Shown here: positions 5,923-12,258 of the stretch, piece by piece | Layout of the letters: every line of letters begins with the position of its first letter | How positions within the stretch are numbered: the stretch's first letter is position 1 | Notes under the pieces: model-generated | The model's database searches: none | Seen by the model: the letters and a program-made list of their open reading frames with translations, nothing else | What the model was told of the DNA's origin: nothing | Position numbers and translations under genes: made by a program | Assembly: GCA_023423275.1 (NCBI GenBank) | Contig: JAFAFW010000081.1 | Coordinates: 1 to 12,258, forward strand | DNA from: Pseudomonadota bacterium | GTDB taxonomy: Bacteria > Pseudomonadota > Alphaproteobacteria > Rhizobiales > Hyphomicrobiaceae | Direction of reading: 5' to 3' | Length of the DNA stretch: 12,258 nt

Positions 5923-7272
5923 ATGTCCTCCACGGTCTACGATTCGGCGATTTACAAGGACGCCTTCGGAACAGCCGAGATGCGCGGCATCTTCTGCGAC
6001 GAAAGTTTTGTGAGGCACGCCGTGGCCATCGAGGTCGCGCTCGCCCGTGTGCAGGGACGCCTCGGCATCATTCCCGACACGGCCGCGCGCGCCATCGAAG
6101 CATATGCTGACGCGTCCGCCATCGATCTTGCCCAGCTCAAGGCCGAAACGGATCTCGTAGGCTATCCGGTCGTCGGGCTGATCCACCAACTCGCCAGGCA
6201 ATGCGGAGAGGGCGGGCGCTATTTGCACTGGGGCGCGACGACACAGGACATCCTGGATTCCGCGGTCGTGCTGCAAATGCGCGATGCGATCGACCTCATC
6301 GAGCGTGATCTCGCGGGCGTCGACGATGCGTTGGCAGTGCTCGCGGAAACGCACAGGCTGACCGTGATGGCGGGCCGGACCCACCTGCAGCAAGCGTTGC
6401 CGATCACATTCGGGCACAAGGCCGCCGTCTGGCTATCCATGATGCGGCGTCATCGGGTACGCCTCAACGAGCTGAAACCTCGCGTGCTGGTCGGCCAGTT
6501 CGCGGGCGCGACGGGAACATTGGCCTCGCTCGGTACGCGTGGCCTGGACGTGCATGATGCCCTGATGACCGAGCTGGGCCTGGGCGCGGCGCCGATCTCC
6601 TGGCACGCCGCGCGCGATAATATGGCTGAAGCCGTCTCGTTCCTGGCGCTGATGACGGCATCACTGGCCAAAATTGCCACGGACATCGCCCTCCTGATGC
6701 AGACGGAGGTCAGCGAGGCGTTCGAGCCATTTCAACCCGGGCGCGGCTCGTCGAGCACGATGCCGCAAAAGCGCAATCCCATCTCGTGCGAGTTGATCAT
6801 CGCCGCCGCCAAGGATGTGCGCCAGCAGGCCGGCCTGATGCTCGATGCGGTTCTGGCCGATCACGAACGGGCAACCGGTCCATGGCATCTCGAATGGATC
6901 GCCGTACCTCAAAGTTTCCTGGCTTCGGCCGGCGCGTTGAAACAATCCCGAAGCCTGCTCAGCGGCCTCGTCGTCGATGCGGATCGCATGCGCCGCAATC
7001 TCGATCTGACCGGCGGCCTGATCGTAGCGGAGGCGGTCATGATGGCGCTCGCCGGACATACCGGCCGCCAGGTTGCACACGACATTGTCTATGGCGCCTG
7101 CCGCAAGGCCGCCGACAGCGGCGGCAAGCTGATCGATGCGCTGAAGCAGAATCCGGCGGTGATGGCGCACTTCAACGAGGCCCAGTTGCGCGAACTGGTC
7201 GATCCCGCAAACTACCTCGGCAGCGCGCCTGCCATGATCGACCGCGCACTGGCCGCCAAGCCTCCCGGCTGA
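5923..7272 (+). CDS. Fumarase/aspartase-superfamily lyase, PcaB-like
   Basis: A 449-residue cytoplasmic enzyme of the class II fumarase/aspartase superfamily, whose members add or eliminate across a C-C bond next to a carboxylate. The three conserved regions are present: H102-W-G-A-T-T-Q-D-I-L-D-S, G151-R-T-H154-L-Q-Q-A-L-P, and the signature loop G275-S-S-S-T-M-P-Q-K-R-N-P286, which supplies the catalytic serine in relatives. The HWGATTQDILDS wording and the length point to the 3-carboxy-cis,cis-muconate cycloisomerase/adenylosuccinate-lyase-like branch rather than fumarase or argininosuccinate lyase. No other protocatechuate-pathway or purine gene is adjacent, so the substrate is open. A role on a compound imported by the divergent TRAP subunits is inferred. 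The start ATG has GAAGG 9 bases upstream. Its stop abuts the truA stop. Confidence 0.88.
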   Translation: MSSTVYDSAIYKDAFGTAEMRGIFCDESFVRHAVAIEVALARVQGRLGIIPDTAARAIEAYADASAIDLAQLKAETDLVGYPVVGLIHQLARQCGEGGRYLHWGATTQDILDSAVVLQMRDAIDLIERDLAGVDDALAVLAETHRLTVMAGRTHLQQALPITFGHKAAVWLSMMRRHRVRLNELKPRVLVGQFAGATGTLASLGTRGLDVHDALMTELGLGAAPISWHAARDNMAEAVSFLALMTASLAKIATDIALLMQTEVSEAFEPFQPGRGSSSTMPQKRNPISCELIIAAAKDVRQQAGLMLDAVLADHERATGPWHLEWIAVPQSFLASAGALKQSRSLLSGLVVDADRMRRNLDLTGGLIVAEAVMMALAGHTGRQVAHDIVYGACRKAADSGGKLIDALKQNPAVMAHFNEAQLRELVDPANYLGSAPAMIDRALAAKPPG

Positions 7273-8067
7273 TCAAGCCGTCGCGTCATCATCCGTATCG
7301 TCTCCGGACGCCGCAGGCTCAGCGCGAGCGGCGTAATCGACCGCCGAAAGATAGAGGCCTTGCGGCGGAGCAACGGGGCCGCAAGCGCTGCGATCGCGAG
7401 CCGCGAGCGCGTGTGCCATATCGATCGGCTTCCAGCGGCCCGCGCCGACCAGCTTCAGGCTGCCCACCATCGACCGCACCTGATTGTGCATGAACGACCG
7501 GGCGGATGTCGTGACGCGGATTTCATCTCCCGACCGAACCACATCGAGTTTATCAAGGGTCTTTACGGGAGACTTTGCCTGGCACCCGGCTGCGCGGAAG
7601 GTCGTGAAGTCGTGCCGTCCAAGCAAATGCTGCGCCGCCTCGTGCATGGCGTCCGCGTCGAGCGGGATGGGCAGCCACCAGACCCGATTCTGATCCAGCG
7701 CGGGCAAAGCGCGGCGATTGAGGATGCGAAACAGATAATGGCGTCCGGTGGCCGAGAACCGTGCGTCGAAGCCCTCCGGAGCCAGCGAGCACTCCAGCAC
7801 AGCGATCGGGCGCGGCTTCAAGTGGTAGTTCAAGGCCTCGCGGATCTTGAACGGCTCCCACTCCCGCACGAGATCGAAGTGCGCCACTTGACCTAAGGCG
7901 TGAACGCCCGCATCCGTCCGGCCCGCCCCACGGACGCCTGCCCCTTCGCCGGAAAAGCGGACGATTGCCTGCTCGAGCTCGCCCTGGATGGAGGGGCCAT
8001 TGGCCTGAACCTGCCAGCCGACGTAGGGCGTGCCGTCATATTCGATGGTGATGCGATAGCGGGGCAT
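7273..8067 (-). CDS. truA: tRNA pseudouridine(38-40) synthase TruA
   Basis: A complete 264-residue TruA, which converts uridines 38-40 of the tRNA anticodon stem-loop to pseudouridine. The N-terminus M-P-R-Y-R-I-T-I-E-Y-D-G-T-P-Y-V-G-W-Q is typical and fixes the start. The catalytic aspartate is D52 in G-A-G-R-T-D-A-G-V-H-A. Other family blocks are F-D-A-R-F-S-A-T-G-R-H-Y-L-F-R-I, G-R-H-D-F-T-T-F-R-A and S-F-M-H-N-Q-V-R-S-M-V-G. The last 15 residues are acidic and Ala-rich, beyond the usual fold. In many alphaproteobacteria truA follows def and fmt. Here an unrelated exported-protein gene precedes it. There is no standard Shine-Dalgarno sequence: the bases before ATG form one arm of a 10-bp inverted repeat. 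The stop codon directly touches the stop of the convergent lyase. Confidence 0.97.
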   Translation of the reverse strand: MPRYRITIEYDGTPYVGWQVQANGPSIQGELEQAIVRFSGEGAGVRGAGRTDAGVHALGQVAHFDLVREWEPFKIREALNYHLKPRPIAVLECSLAPEGFDARFSATGRHYLFRILNRRALPALDQNRVWWLPIPLDADAMHEAAQHLLGRHDFTTFRAAGCQAKSPVKTLDKLDVVRSGDEIRVTTSARSFMHNQVRSMVGSLKLVGAGRWKPIDMAHALAARDRSACGPVAPPQGLYLSAVDYAARAEPAASGDDTDDDATA

Positions 8068-8121
8068 CCCGCGCTTCTAGTGGGCTTGCGCCGAACTGGA
8101 AACTGGTTTTCGAAGCGCGGG
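8068..8121 (-). repeat. Perfect 10-bp inverted repeat abutting the truA start codon
   Basis: CCCGCGCTTC at 8068-8077 pairs perfectly with GAAGCGCGGG at 8112-8121 around a 34-base loop. In the truA mRNA the 3' arm ends on the base immediately before AUG, so folding would bury the ribosome entry region. The loop contains a repeated CCAGTT element and a GGC-GCAA-GCC mini-hairpin with a GNRA-type tetraloop. It could control truA translation or act as a terminator for the upstream exported-protein gene, though there is no U-run. Confidence 0.6.
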
Positions 8122-8145
8122 CCGTCTCGTGCCCTACTCCAACGG

Positions 8146-8631
8146 CTATCGGCGCCTCAGTCCGATGCGAACGCTGCGGACATTCGATGAGGTGCTGATC
8201 GAAACCGTCTGGCGCCCGGGCGCGACCGAGACGCTCATGGTGCCCGGGATAGACCCGGCCAGCCGTAAAACGATATTGCTGTCACTGGCGCGGCCGCTCG
8301 CAGTACCGGAGACGTTGAAGGTACGCTCCTCCCAGGTGCCGCTCACGCGTCCGCCCGAGTTGACCAGCCGCCCACGGATCTCGATCCTGTTCGATGCGCT
8401 GGCGCACCGGATCGCCAAACCGAGCTGATTGCCGCCGCCGGTGTAATGGGCACTGCAGCGCAATGCTTCCGACTGTCCACCCTCGAATTGCACACGTCCG
8501 CTTCCGCCCCACGAACCTTGGAGAGTCGAGAACGGGTTCGCTGCGGCAGCCGATTCGATCTGGACGAGCGCGGCTAATGAAAGCCCAAGCGCGGCCGTCT
8601 GAAGGGTTGTGAGGCTGAAAATGGTCGTCAT
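8146..8631 (-). CDS. Small exported protein of unknown function
   Basis: The product has 161 residues. The start at 8631 is taken because it yields a clean signal peptide (hydrophobic core about 8-24, A-rich cleavage region near 27-31) and AGGAGG lies 11 bases upstream. The mature part begins N-P-F-S-T-L-Q-G-S-W-G-G-S-G and is rich in Gly, Ser and Arg, with two cysteines (in L-R-C-S-A and I-R-C-A-S) that could form a disulphide. The alternating polar/hydrophobic pattern suggests an all-beta lipocalin-like fold. Similar short secreted proteins with G-S-W near the N-terminus and R-L-V-N-S-G-G-R-V-S-G-T-W-E in the middle are widespread in Rhizobiales, without known function. An EcfG-type promoter upstream suggests stress induction. 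The gene ends 78 bases before truA on the same strand. Confidence 0.8.
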   Translation of the reverse strand: MTTIFSLTTLQTAALGLSLAALVQIESAAAANPFSTLQGSWGGSGRVQFEGGQSEALRCSAHYTGGGNQLGLAIRCASASNRIEIRGRLVNSGGRVSGTWEERTFNVSGTASGRASDSNIVLRLAGSIPGTMSVSVAPGRQTVSISTSSNVRSVRIGLRRR

Positions 8632-8675
8632 CGGCGTGGATTCCTCCTGGCGTACACAGATCTCGCGAACTGCCG

Positions 8676-8701
8676 AACGCACCATCCGCGGTCCGCGTTC
8701 C
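8676..8701 (-). promoter_or_regulatory. EcfG-type general stress promoter
   Basis: On the minus strand, GGAAC (8701-8697) is separated by 17 bases from CGTT (8679-8676), matching GGAAC-N16/17-CGTT. Transcription would start near 8668, about 37 bases before the exported-protein ATG at 8631. The elements share the GGAACGCGG wording of the site at 3818-3822, in front of another envelope protein. Confidence 0.65.
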
Positions 8702-8726
8702 TGCCCGGATGACAGTATTCCGGGCA
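8702..8726. terminator. 8-bp inverted repeat between two minus-strand genes
   Basis: TGCCCGGA (8702-8709) and TCCGGGCA (8719-8726) form a perfect 8-bp stem around a 9-base loop. It lies after the small membrane protein gene and directly upstream of the EcfG-type promoter. No U-run follows on either strand, so it may be a weak terminator or a protein-binding palindrome. Confidence 0.4.
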
Positions 8727-8781
8727 ACTCCACAGTTAGCGACGCTTAACCCTGGCGATCCGTTCAAGACATGACGTACAT

Positions 8782-8806
8782 CGCCAAAATGAGGCAATAC
8801 TTGGCG
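8782..8806 (-). terminator. Possible stem-loop after the small membrane protein gene
   Basis: CGCCAA (8782-8787) and TTGGCG (8801-8806) can pair around a 13-base loop, beginning one base past the TAG stop of the 80-residue protein. The stem is short and lacks a U-run, so termination here is only a suggestion. Confidence 0.3.
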
Positions 8807-8807
8807 C

Positions 8808-9050
8808 CTACGCACTTGCTCGCTTACGCCGCCCGATCAGCCATCCGATGATGGACAGAACCACCGCAGGAACGAGCGCGATCATCGCGGCGCGCATGAC
8901 GTGATCGCTGACGGCCCGATTGTGCGCATTCTGAACGTCGGCCCCGCCGCCCCCCATGTCGAGCGGGATCGTGGGCCAAGATTCAAGGGCCTGAAACGCA
9001 ACGAAGCCGATCCATAGCAAAGCAACGAGAATCAGAATTGCTCGCAGCAT
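8808..9050 (-). CDS. 80-residue two-helix membrane protein
   Basis: A complete small protein starting at ATG 9050 behind AGGAGG with a 9-base spacer. It has an N-terminal hydrophobic helix (about 3-20), a polar Gly/Asn-rich middle that includes four consecutive glycines (about 33-36), a second helix (about 52-72) ending I-G-W-L-I-G, and a basic tail R-R-K-R. The first helix could be read as a signal peptide, but no good cleavage site follows it, so two membrane spans with the tail in the cytoplasm are more likely. I do not recognise a family. It starts 26 bases after the MuiA-family gene on the same strand, with its ribosome site in that gap, so the two are probably co-transcribed and may work together in the envelope. 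Confidence 0.75.
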   Translation of the reverse strand: MLRAILILVALLWIGFVAFQALESWPTIPLDMGGGGADVQNAHNRAVSDHVMRAAMIALVPAVVLSIIGWLIGRRKRASA

Positions 9051-9076
9051 GAGGGCACTCCTCCTGCATCGGTCAA

Positions 9077-10768
9077 TCAGTGATGGAATGTGATGTTCTT
9101 GGCGGCCGGCCAGGTGATCCGATAACCGAACTCGATCACCCGCTCCTCATCCGGAGCGAGCTTATCCTCCCAGGCGAGCACACCGCGCCTGTCGTCGATA
9201 TCCTTACGGGTCGGCTGCACTCGTCCGGTCGGTTCCACCTTGATATCCTGGTTGAGTGACGTCGGGATCTGGTCGATCACCGTGTATATGACCGGCCGCT
9301 CATGCAGGTTCTTGATGGTAATCCGGTAGTTGCGCTGATCCGTGCGTGACGTGGAAATCAATCCGGTCTCGCCCCGCTTTTCATCCGCGCTGTAGCGGAT
9401 CCGGACCGAGTCGTCGGCACCGAAACCAAGCTCGTGCTCCTCCCCGCCGGAAAGCTGCGGCAGGCGACCGGTTCCCACGAACGTCTGGTCGCGGAACAGG
9501 GAAATCTGCCCGGGCAGAAAGACGCTCGTCTTGGGCAGCACGAGTTTCGCATACAGATAAGCGCGTTCCTCACGCTTCGGCACGGCGCGCACCATCAGGT
9601 TCGGCTCAAGCTGCGTTTCGTCGATCTGCACCCGCTTGATCTCGCCGGTGTTGTCGACCGTCACACGGCCGGGCACGCTGTAGATTGCATGAAAATCCGA
9701 CGCGGCCACATTGGCGCTCTGCGCCTTCACGGGCTCGGCCATCACAGGCGCTGGCGGCGGTGGGGCGGCGGCCGTTACCCTGTCCTCCTGCGCCGTGCGC
9801 CGCTTCATGGCCTGTCCGACTTCGCGCGACATCGCCACGCCTTCAGCAACCGGCGGACGCTCCGGCACGAAGTCGACCGTCACCGGCCGAAGCTCGGGTG
9901 CGGCGACACTGCCGGCAGGCCGGGTCGTGGAGAGTGTGAGATGGACGTCGGTCCAGGGTTCAGTTGTCCGCTGCGTGATGGCGGCGCGGCGCGTCAGGGT
10001 GAGTTGCGGAGCGACGTTCTTGGCGCCGGTCGATAGCCGCGCGTCATACATCGGGGTCCAGGATGCGCTGGCGATCTGATAGCGGACGACGAGATCGGCC
10101 TCCAGCGGAGCCTGCGCGCGCAAATGAATTCTGACTTCCGTGCGCTCTTGCAGCGGAGGTGCCTGGGCCGCGAGCTGCTTTTCCAGCTCGGCGATGCGGC
10201 GGTCGAGATCGCGGATCCTCAATTGAGCGTCCTGAATGGCCCGGTGGACCTCGGTCATGCTGGTACCGATCAACCCGATGAGCTGCGGCCAGTCCTCGCG
10301 CGCAGGTTGACCTTGGCCTGCTCCGTTCCCGGGCGCGGGACGCGACGGAAGCTCGGCCAGACGCTTGATCAGATCCTTTTGCGTTTCGGCCGCCTCGATC
10401 CGCGTCTCTTGGCCGGTGCGCTCGTCCTTCAGTCGCTCGATGTCATTCTCGATCCGCCGCCGCTCGGTGCTGGCTGCATGGGCATCCTCGCGCGGCACGA
10501 CGATCCGCCGGCTGTCGACGGCGCCGATCTCCAGCTTGCCCGTCGCCTTGCCTTCGACGCGGATCGAGTTGGCGATCGCCTGTTGGGGAAGATCGTTGAG
10601 CACGACGGTGTGCTCGCCGGCTTCGACCTTGACGCGCGCCAACCGGCGTACCTCGGCGCCCGAGGGGAACACGGTGACGGCATCGGCCTTCGAGCTCGCT
10701 GAGATTTCTGCAGCATTGAGCGAAGAAGCCGCTGACAACGCAGCGGCCAGACAGATCAATAGACGCAT
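9077..10768 (-). CDS. MuiA-family exported protein (DUF4140-DUF4139)
   Basis: A 563-residue protein with a signal peptide (about 1-20, cut near N-A-A). Residues about 28-130 match the DUF4140 N-terminal domain (V-T-V-F-P-S-G-A-E-V, then D-L-P near 60). Helical, probably coiled-coil segments lie near 98-140 and 172-202. The DUF4139 domain begins near 225 with the recognisable Y-Q-I-A-S-A-S-W-T-P-M-Y-D-A-R-L and runs to the C-terminus, interrupted at about 315-355 by a Pro/Ala-rich low-complexity insert. Members are named after a mucoidy-inhibitor annotation, but their biochemical function is unknown. They are periplasmic or envelope-associated. The ATG at 10768 follows GGAGG with a short spacer. 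It probably has its own promoter, as a hairpin separates it from serA upstream. It is followed by a small membrane protein gene. Confidence 0.9.
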   Translation of the reverse strand: MRLLICLAAALSAASSLNAAEISASSKADAVTVFPSGAEVRRLARVKVEAGEHTVVLNDLPQQAIANSIRVEGKATGKLEIGAVDSRRIVVPREDAHAASTERRRIENDIERLKDERTGQETRIEAAETQKDLIKRLAELPSRPAPGNGAGQGQPAREDWPQLIGLIGTSMTEVHRAIQDAQLRIRDLDRRIAELEKQLAAQAPPLQERTEVRIHLRAQAPLEADLVVRYQIASASWTPMYDARLSTGAKNVAPQLTLTRRAAITQRTTEPWTDVHLTLSTTRPAGSVAAPELRPVTVDFVPERPPVAEGVAMSREVGQAMKRRTAQEDRVTAAAPPPPAPVMAEPVKAQSANVAASDFHAIYSVPGRVTVDNTGEIKRVQIDETQLEPNLMVRAVPKREERAYLYAKLVLPKTSVFLPGQISLFRDQTFVGTGRLPQLSGGEEHELGFGADDSVRIRYSADEKRGETGLISTSRTDQRNYRITIKNLHERPVIYTVIDQIPTSLNQDIKVEPTGRVQPTRKDIDDRRGVLAWEDKLAPDEERVIEFGYRITWPAAKNITFHH

Positions 10769-10844
10769 TCATCCCCTCCCCGAGCACGCTTCCCTTCAAT
10801 CCGTCTCGGCGGGCAGAGGTTAGTCGTCATCGTGACCCTACTGT

Positions 10845-10876
10845 GACGGATTCTGGATCAGGTCCAAGAATCCGTC
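10845..10876 (-). terminator. Long stem-loop after serA
   Basis: GACGGATTCTGGA (10845-10857) pairs with TCCAAGAATCCGTC (10863-10876) with a single bulged base and a 5-base loop, a strong stem of about 13 bp located 27 bases after the serA stop. On the minus strand no U-run follows, while the plus-strand side has TTTT. It is best read as a serA transcript-end structure that insulates the MuiA-family gene. Confidence 0.55.
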
Positions 10877-10903
10877 GATTTTGTCCCAGCCTACGGACCG
10901 GGC

Positions 10904-12258
10904 TCAAAATTCCAGATGGTGGGCACGGACGACCATCGGCAGTTCCCGGACCATGGCCAGGATTTTCTCGGAAACCGGCTCGTCGACCGCCACCAGGCAG
11001 ATGGCGTCGCCGCCTGGCCTGTCCCGGCCCAGGTTCAACGTCGCGATATTCACGCCGAGCTCGCCCATCAGAGATCCGAAGCGGCCGATGAACCCCGGCT
11101 TGTCCTGGTTGGTGATGTAGAGCATATGCGGCGCGACCTCCGCCTCCATGTCGATGCCCTTGATCTGGATGATCCGCGGACGGCCATCGGAGAACACGGT
11201 TCCGGCCACGGAACGCTCTCCACGCTCCGTCTCGACGCTGAGACGCATATAGGTCTGGTAGGCACCTTCCTCGCCGCGCTTGACCTCATCGATCTGGAAG
11301 CCGCGCTCGCGGGCGACCGCCGTGGCCGACACCATGTTGACCTCGGCAAGCTGAGGACGCAAAACGCCAGCCAGCGCCGCCGCGGTCAGCGCGCGCGTAT
11401 TCATCTCCGCAACGTCACCCGCATACTCGATACGCACCTTCTTCAACCCGGTCTCGGTGAGCTGGCCCGCGAACAATCCGAGCTGCTCGGCAAGCTTGAC
11501 GAACGGCTTCAGCCGCGGCGCCTCCTCGGCCGTGATGCTGGGGAAGTTGATGGCGTTCGAGATCGCGCCTTTCAGCAGATAGTCCGACATCTGCTCGGCG
11601 ACCTGCAGGGCGACGTTCTCCTGCGCCTCGGACGTCGCCGCGCCGAGATGCGGCGTGCAGATCACGTTATCGAGGCCGAACAATACGCTTTCCTTGGCGG
11701 GTTCCGTCACGAACACGTCGAAGGCGGCGCCCGCGACCTTGCCTGCCTTCAGCGCCTCCGCCAGAGCCTCCTCATCGACCAGACCGCCGCGCGCGCAGTT
11801 GATGATGCGCACCGACGGTTTCATGCGTGCCAGAGCCTTGGCGTCGATGATGTTGCGGGTCCGGTCCGTGAGCGGCGTATGCAGGGTGATGAAGTCGGCG
11901 CGGGTGAACAGCTCTTCAAGCTCGACCTTCTCGACGCCGATCTCGACCGCGCGCTCCGGCGACAGGAACGGATCAAAGGCGATGACGCGCATCTTCAAGC
12001 CGATGCCGCGATCGGCGACAATCGAGCCGATGTTGCCGCAGCCGATCACGCCGAGCGTCTTGCCGAACAGTTCGACCCCCATGAACTTGGACTTCTCCCA
12101 CTTGCCCGCCTGAGTGGACTTGTCGGCCTGCGGAATCTGACGCGCCAGCGCCAGCATGAGAGATATCGCGTGCTCGGCCGTCGTGATCGAGTTGCCGAAC
12201 GGCGTGTTCATCACGATGATACCGCGCGCCGTCGCCACCTTGGTATCGATGTTGTCGA
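10904..12258 (-). CDS. serA: D-3-phosphoglycerate dehydrogenase SerA, 5' end missing
   Basis: The last 450 residues of SerA, which oxidises 3-phosphoglycerate with NAD to start serine synthesis, are visible; the N-terminus (roughly 75-80 residues by comparison with the family) lies past the right edge. Reading enters in frame as D-N-I-D-T-K-V-A-T-A-R-G-I-I-V-M-N-T-P-F-G-N-S, so the GTG at 12238 is internal and not the start. Visible motifs by seen residue: Rossmann G72-C-G-N-I-G77, catalytic R156 in C-A-R-G-G-L-V-D, E185 in V-T-E-P, and H203 in T-P-H-L-G-A-A-T. After the catalytic part come an intervening ASB-like domain and a C-terminal ACT domain (about the last 75 residues, N-Q-D-K-P-G-F-I-G), the long form that can be serine-regulated. 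The protein ends H-H-L-E-F. Confidence 0.97.
   Translation of the reverse strand, partial: DNIDTKVATARGIIVMNTPFGNSITTAEHAISLMLALARQIPQADKSTQAGKWEKSKFMGVELFGKTLGVIGCGNIGSIVADRGIGLKMRVIAFDPFLSPERAVEIGVEKVELEELFTRADFITLHTPLTDRTRNIIDAKALARMKPSVRIINCARGGLVDEEALAEALKAGKVAGAAFDVFVTEPAKESVLFGLDNVICTPHLGAATSEAQENVALQVAEQMSDYLLKGAISNAINFPSITAEEAPRLKPFVKLAEQLGLFAGQLTETGLKKVRIEYAGDVAEMNTRALTAAALAGVLRPQLAEVNMVSATAVARERGFQIDEVKRGEEGAYQTYMRLSVETERGERSVAGTVFSDGRPRIIQIKGIDMEAEVAPHMLYITNQDKPGFIGRFGSLMGELGVNIATLNLGRDRPGGDAICLVAVDEPVSEKILAMVRELPMVVRAHHLEF

Noticed and set aside
6786..7493. A 235-codon plus-strand frame bridging the lyase and truA
   Set aside because: It overlaps conserved lyase and TruA motifs in other frames and its translation is Arg-rich without any recognisable fold.
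12236..12238. GTG as the start of serA
   Set aside because: The reading frame continues upstream to the window edge with conserved SerA residues D-N-I-D, so the codon is internal valine.

Overview
The window looks like chromosome of an alphaproteobacterium, most likely from the Hyphomicrobiales (Rhizobiales). The DNA is GC-rich, genes are densely packed, and the long SerA, the MuiA-type protein and the small exported and membrane proteins resemble that group. Two promoters match the GGAAC-N16/17-CGTT pattern of the alphaproteobacterial general stress sigma factor EcfG. No rRNA, tRNA, CRISPR array, insertion sequence or phage gene is visible, and no stretch over 300 bases lacks a gene.

Region 1 (1-3037) is a Ser/Thr phosphorylation module. 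A protein kinase runs off the left edge on the minus strand. Divergent from it are three plus-strand genes: a membrane-anchored FHA protein, a second FHA protein with a long disordered linker, and a PP2C phosphatase whose start overlaps the preceding stop (TGATG). The likely logic is that the kinase phosphorylates partners, FHA domains read or relay phosphothreonine, and the phosphatase resets the state. The second FHA domain has lost key phosphothreonine-contact residues but carries three T-x-x-V-(R/K) motifs in its linker, so it may be a substrate rather than a reader.

Region 2 (3074-3769) is a four-helix membrane protein on the minus strand behind a good EcfG-type promoter.

Region 3 (3915-7272) is a catabolic locus. 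The two membrane subunits of a TRAP transporter (dctQ, dctM) are on the minus strand, divergent from a fumarase/aspartase-superfamily lyase most like 3-carboxy-cis,cis-muconate cycloisomerase. The intergenic region holds a GntR-like GTATAC palindrome. No periplasmic binding protein (DctP) is present.

Region 4 (7273-8631) holds truA, convergent with the lyase with zero bases between the stop codons, and a small exported protein with the second EcfG-type promoter. A perfect 10-bp inverted repeat directly abuts the truA start codon.

Region 5 (8808-12258) is a minus-strand run: the 3' part of serA (serine biosynthesis), a hairpin, a MuiA-family (DUF4140/DUF4139) exported protein, and an 80-residue two-helix membrane protein in the same transcription unit.

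The most interesting items are the kinase/FHA/FHA/PP2C module with its candidate phospho-acceptor repeats, the two EcfG-type promoters, and the truA leader hairpin.
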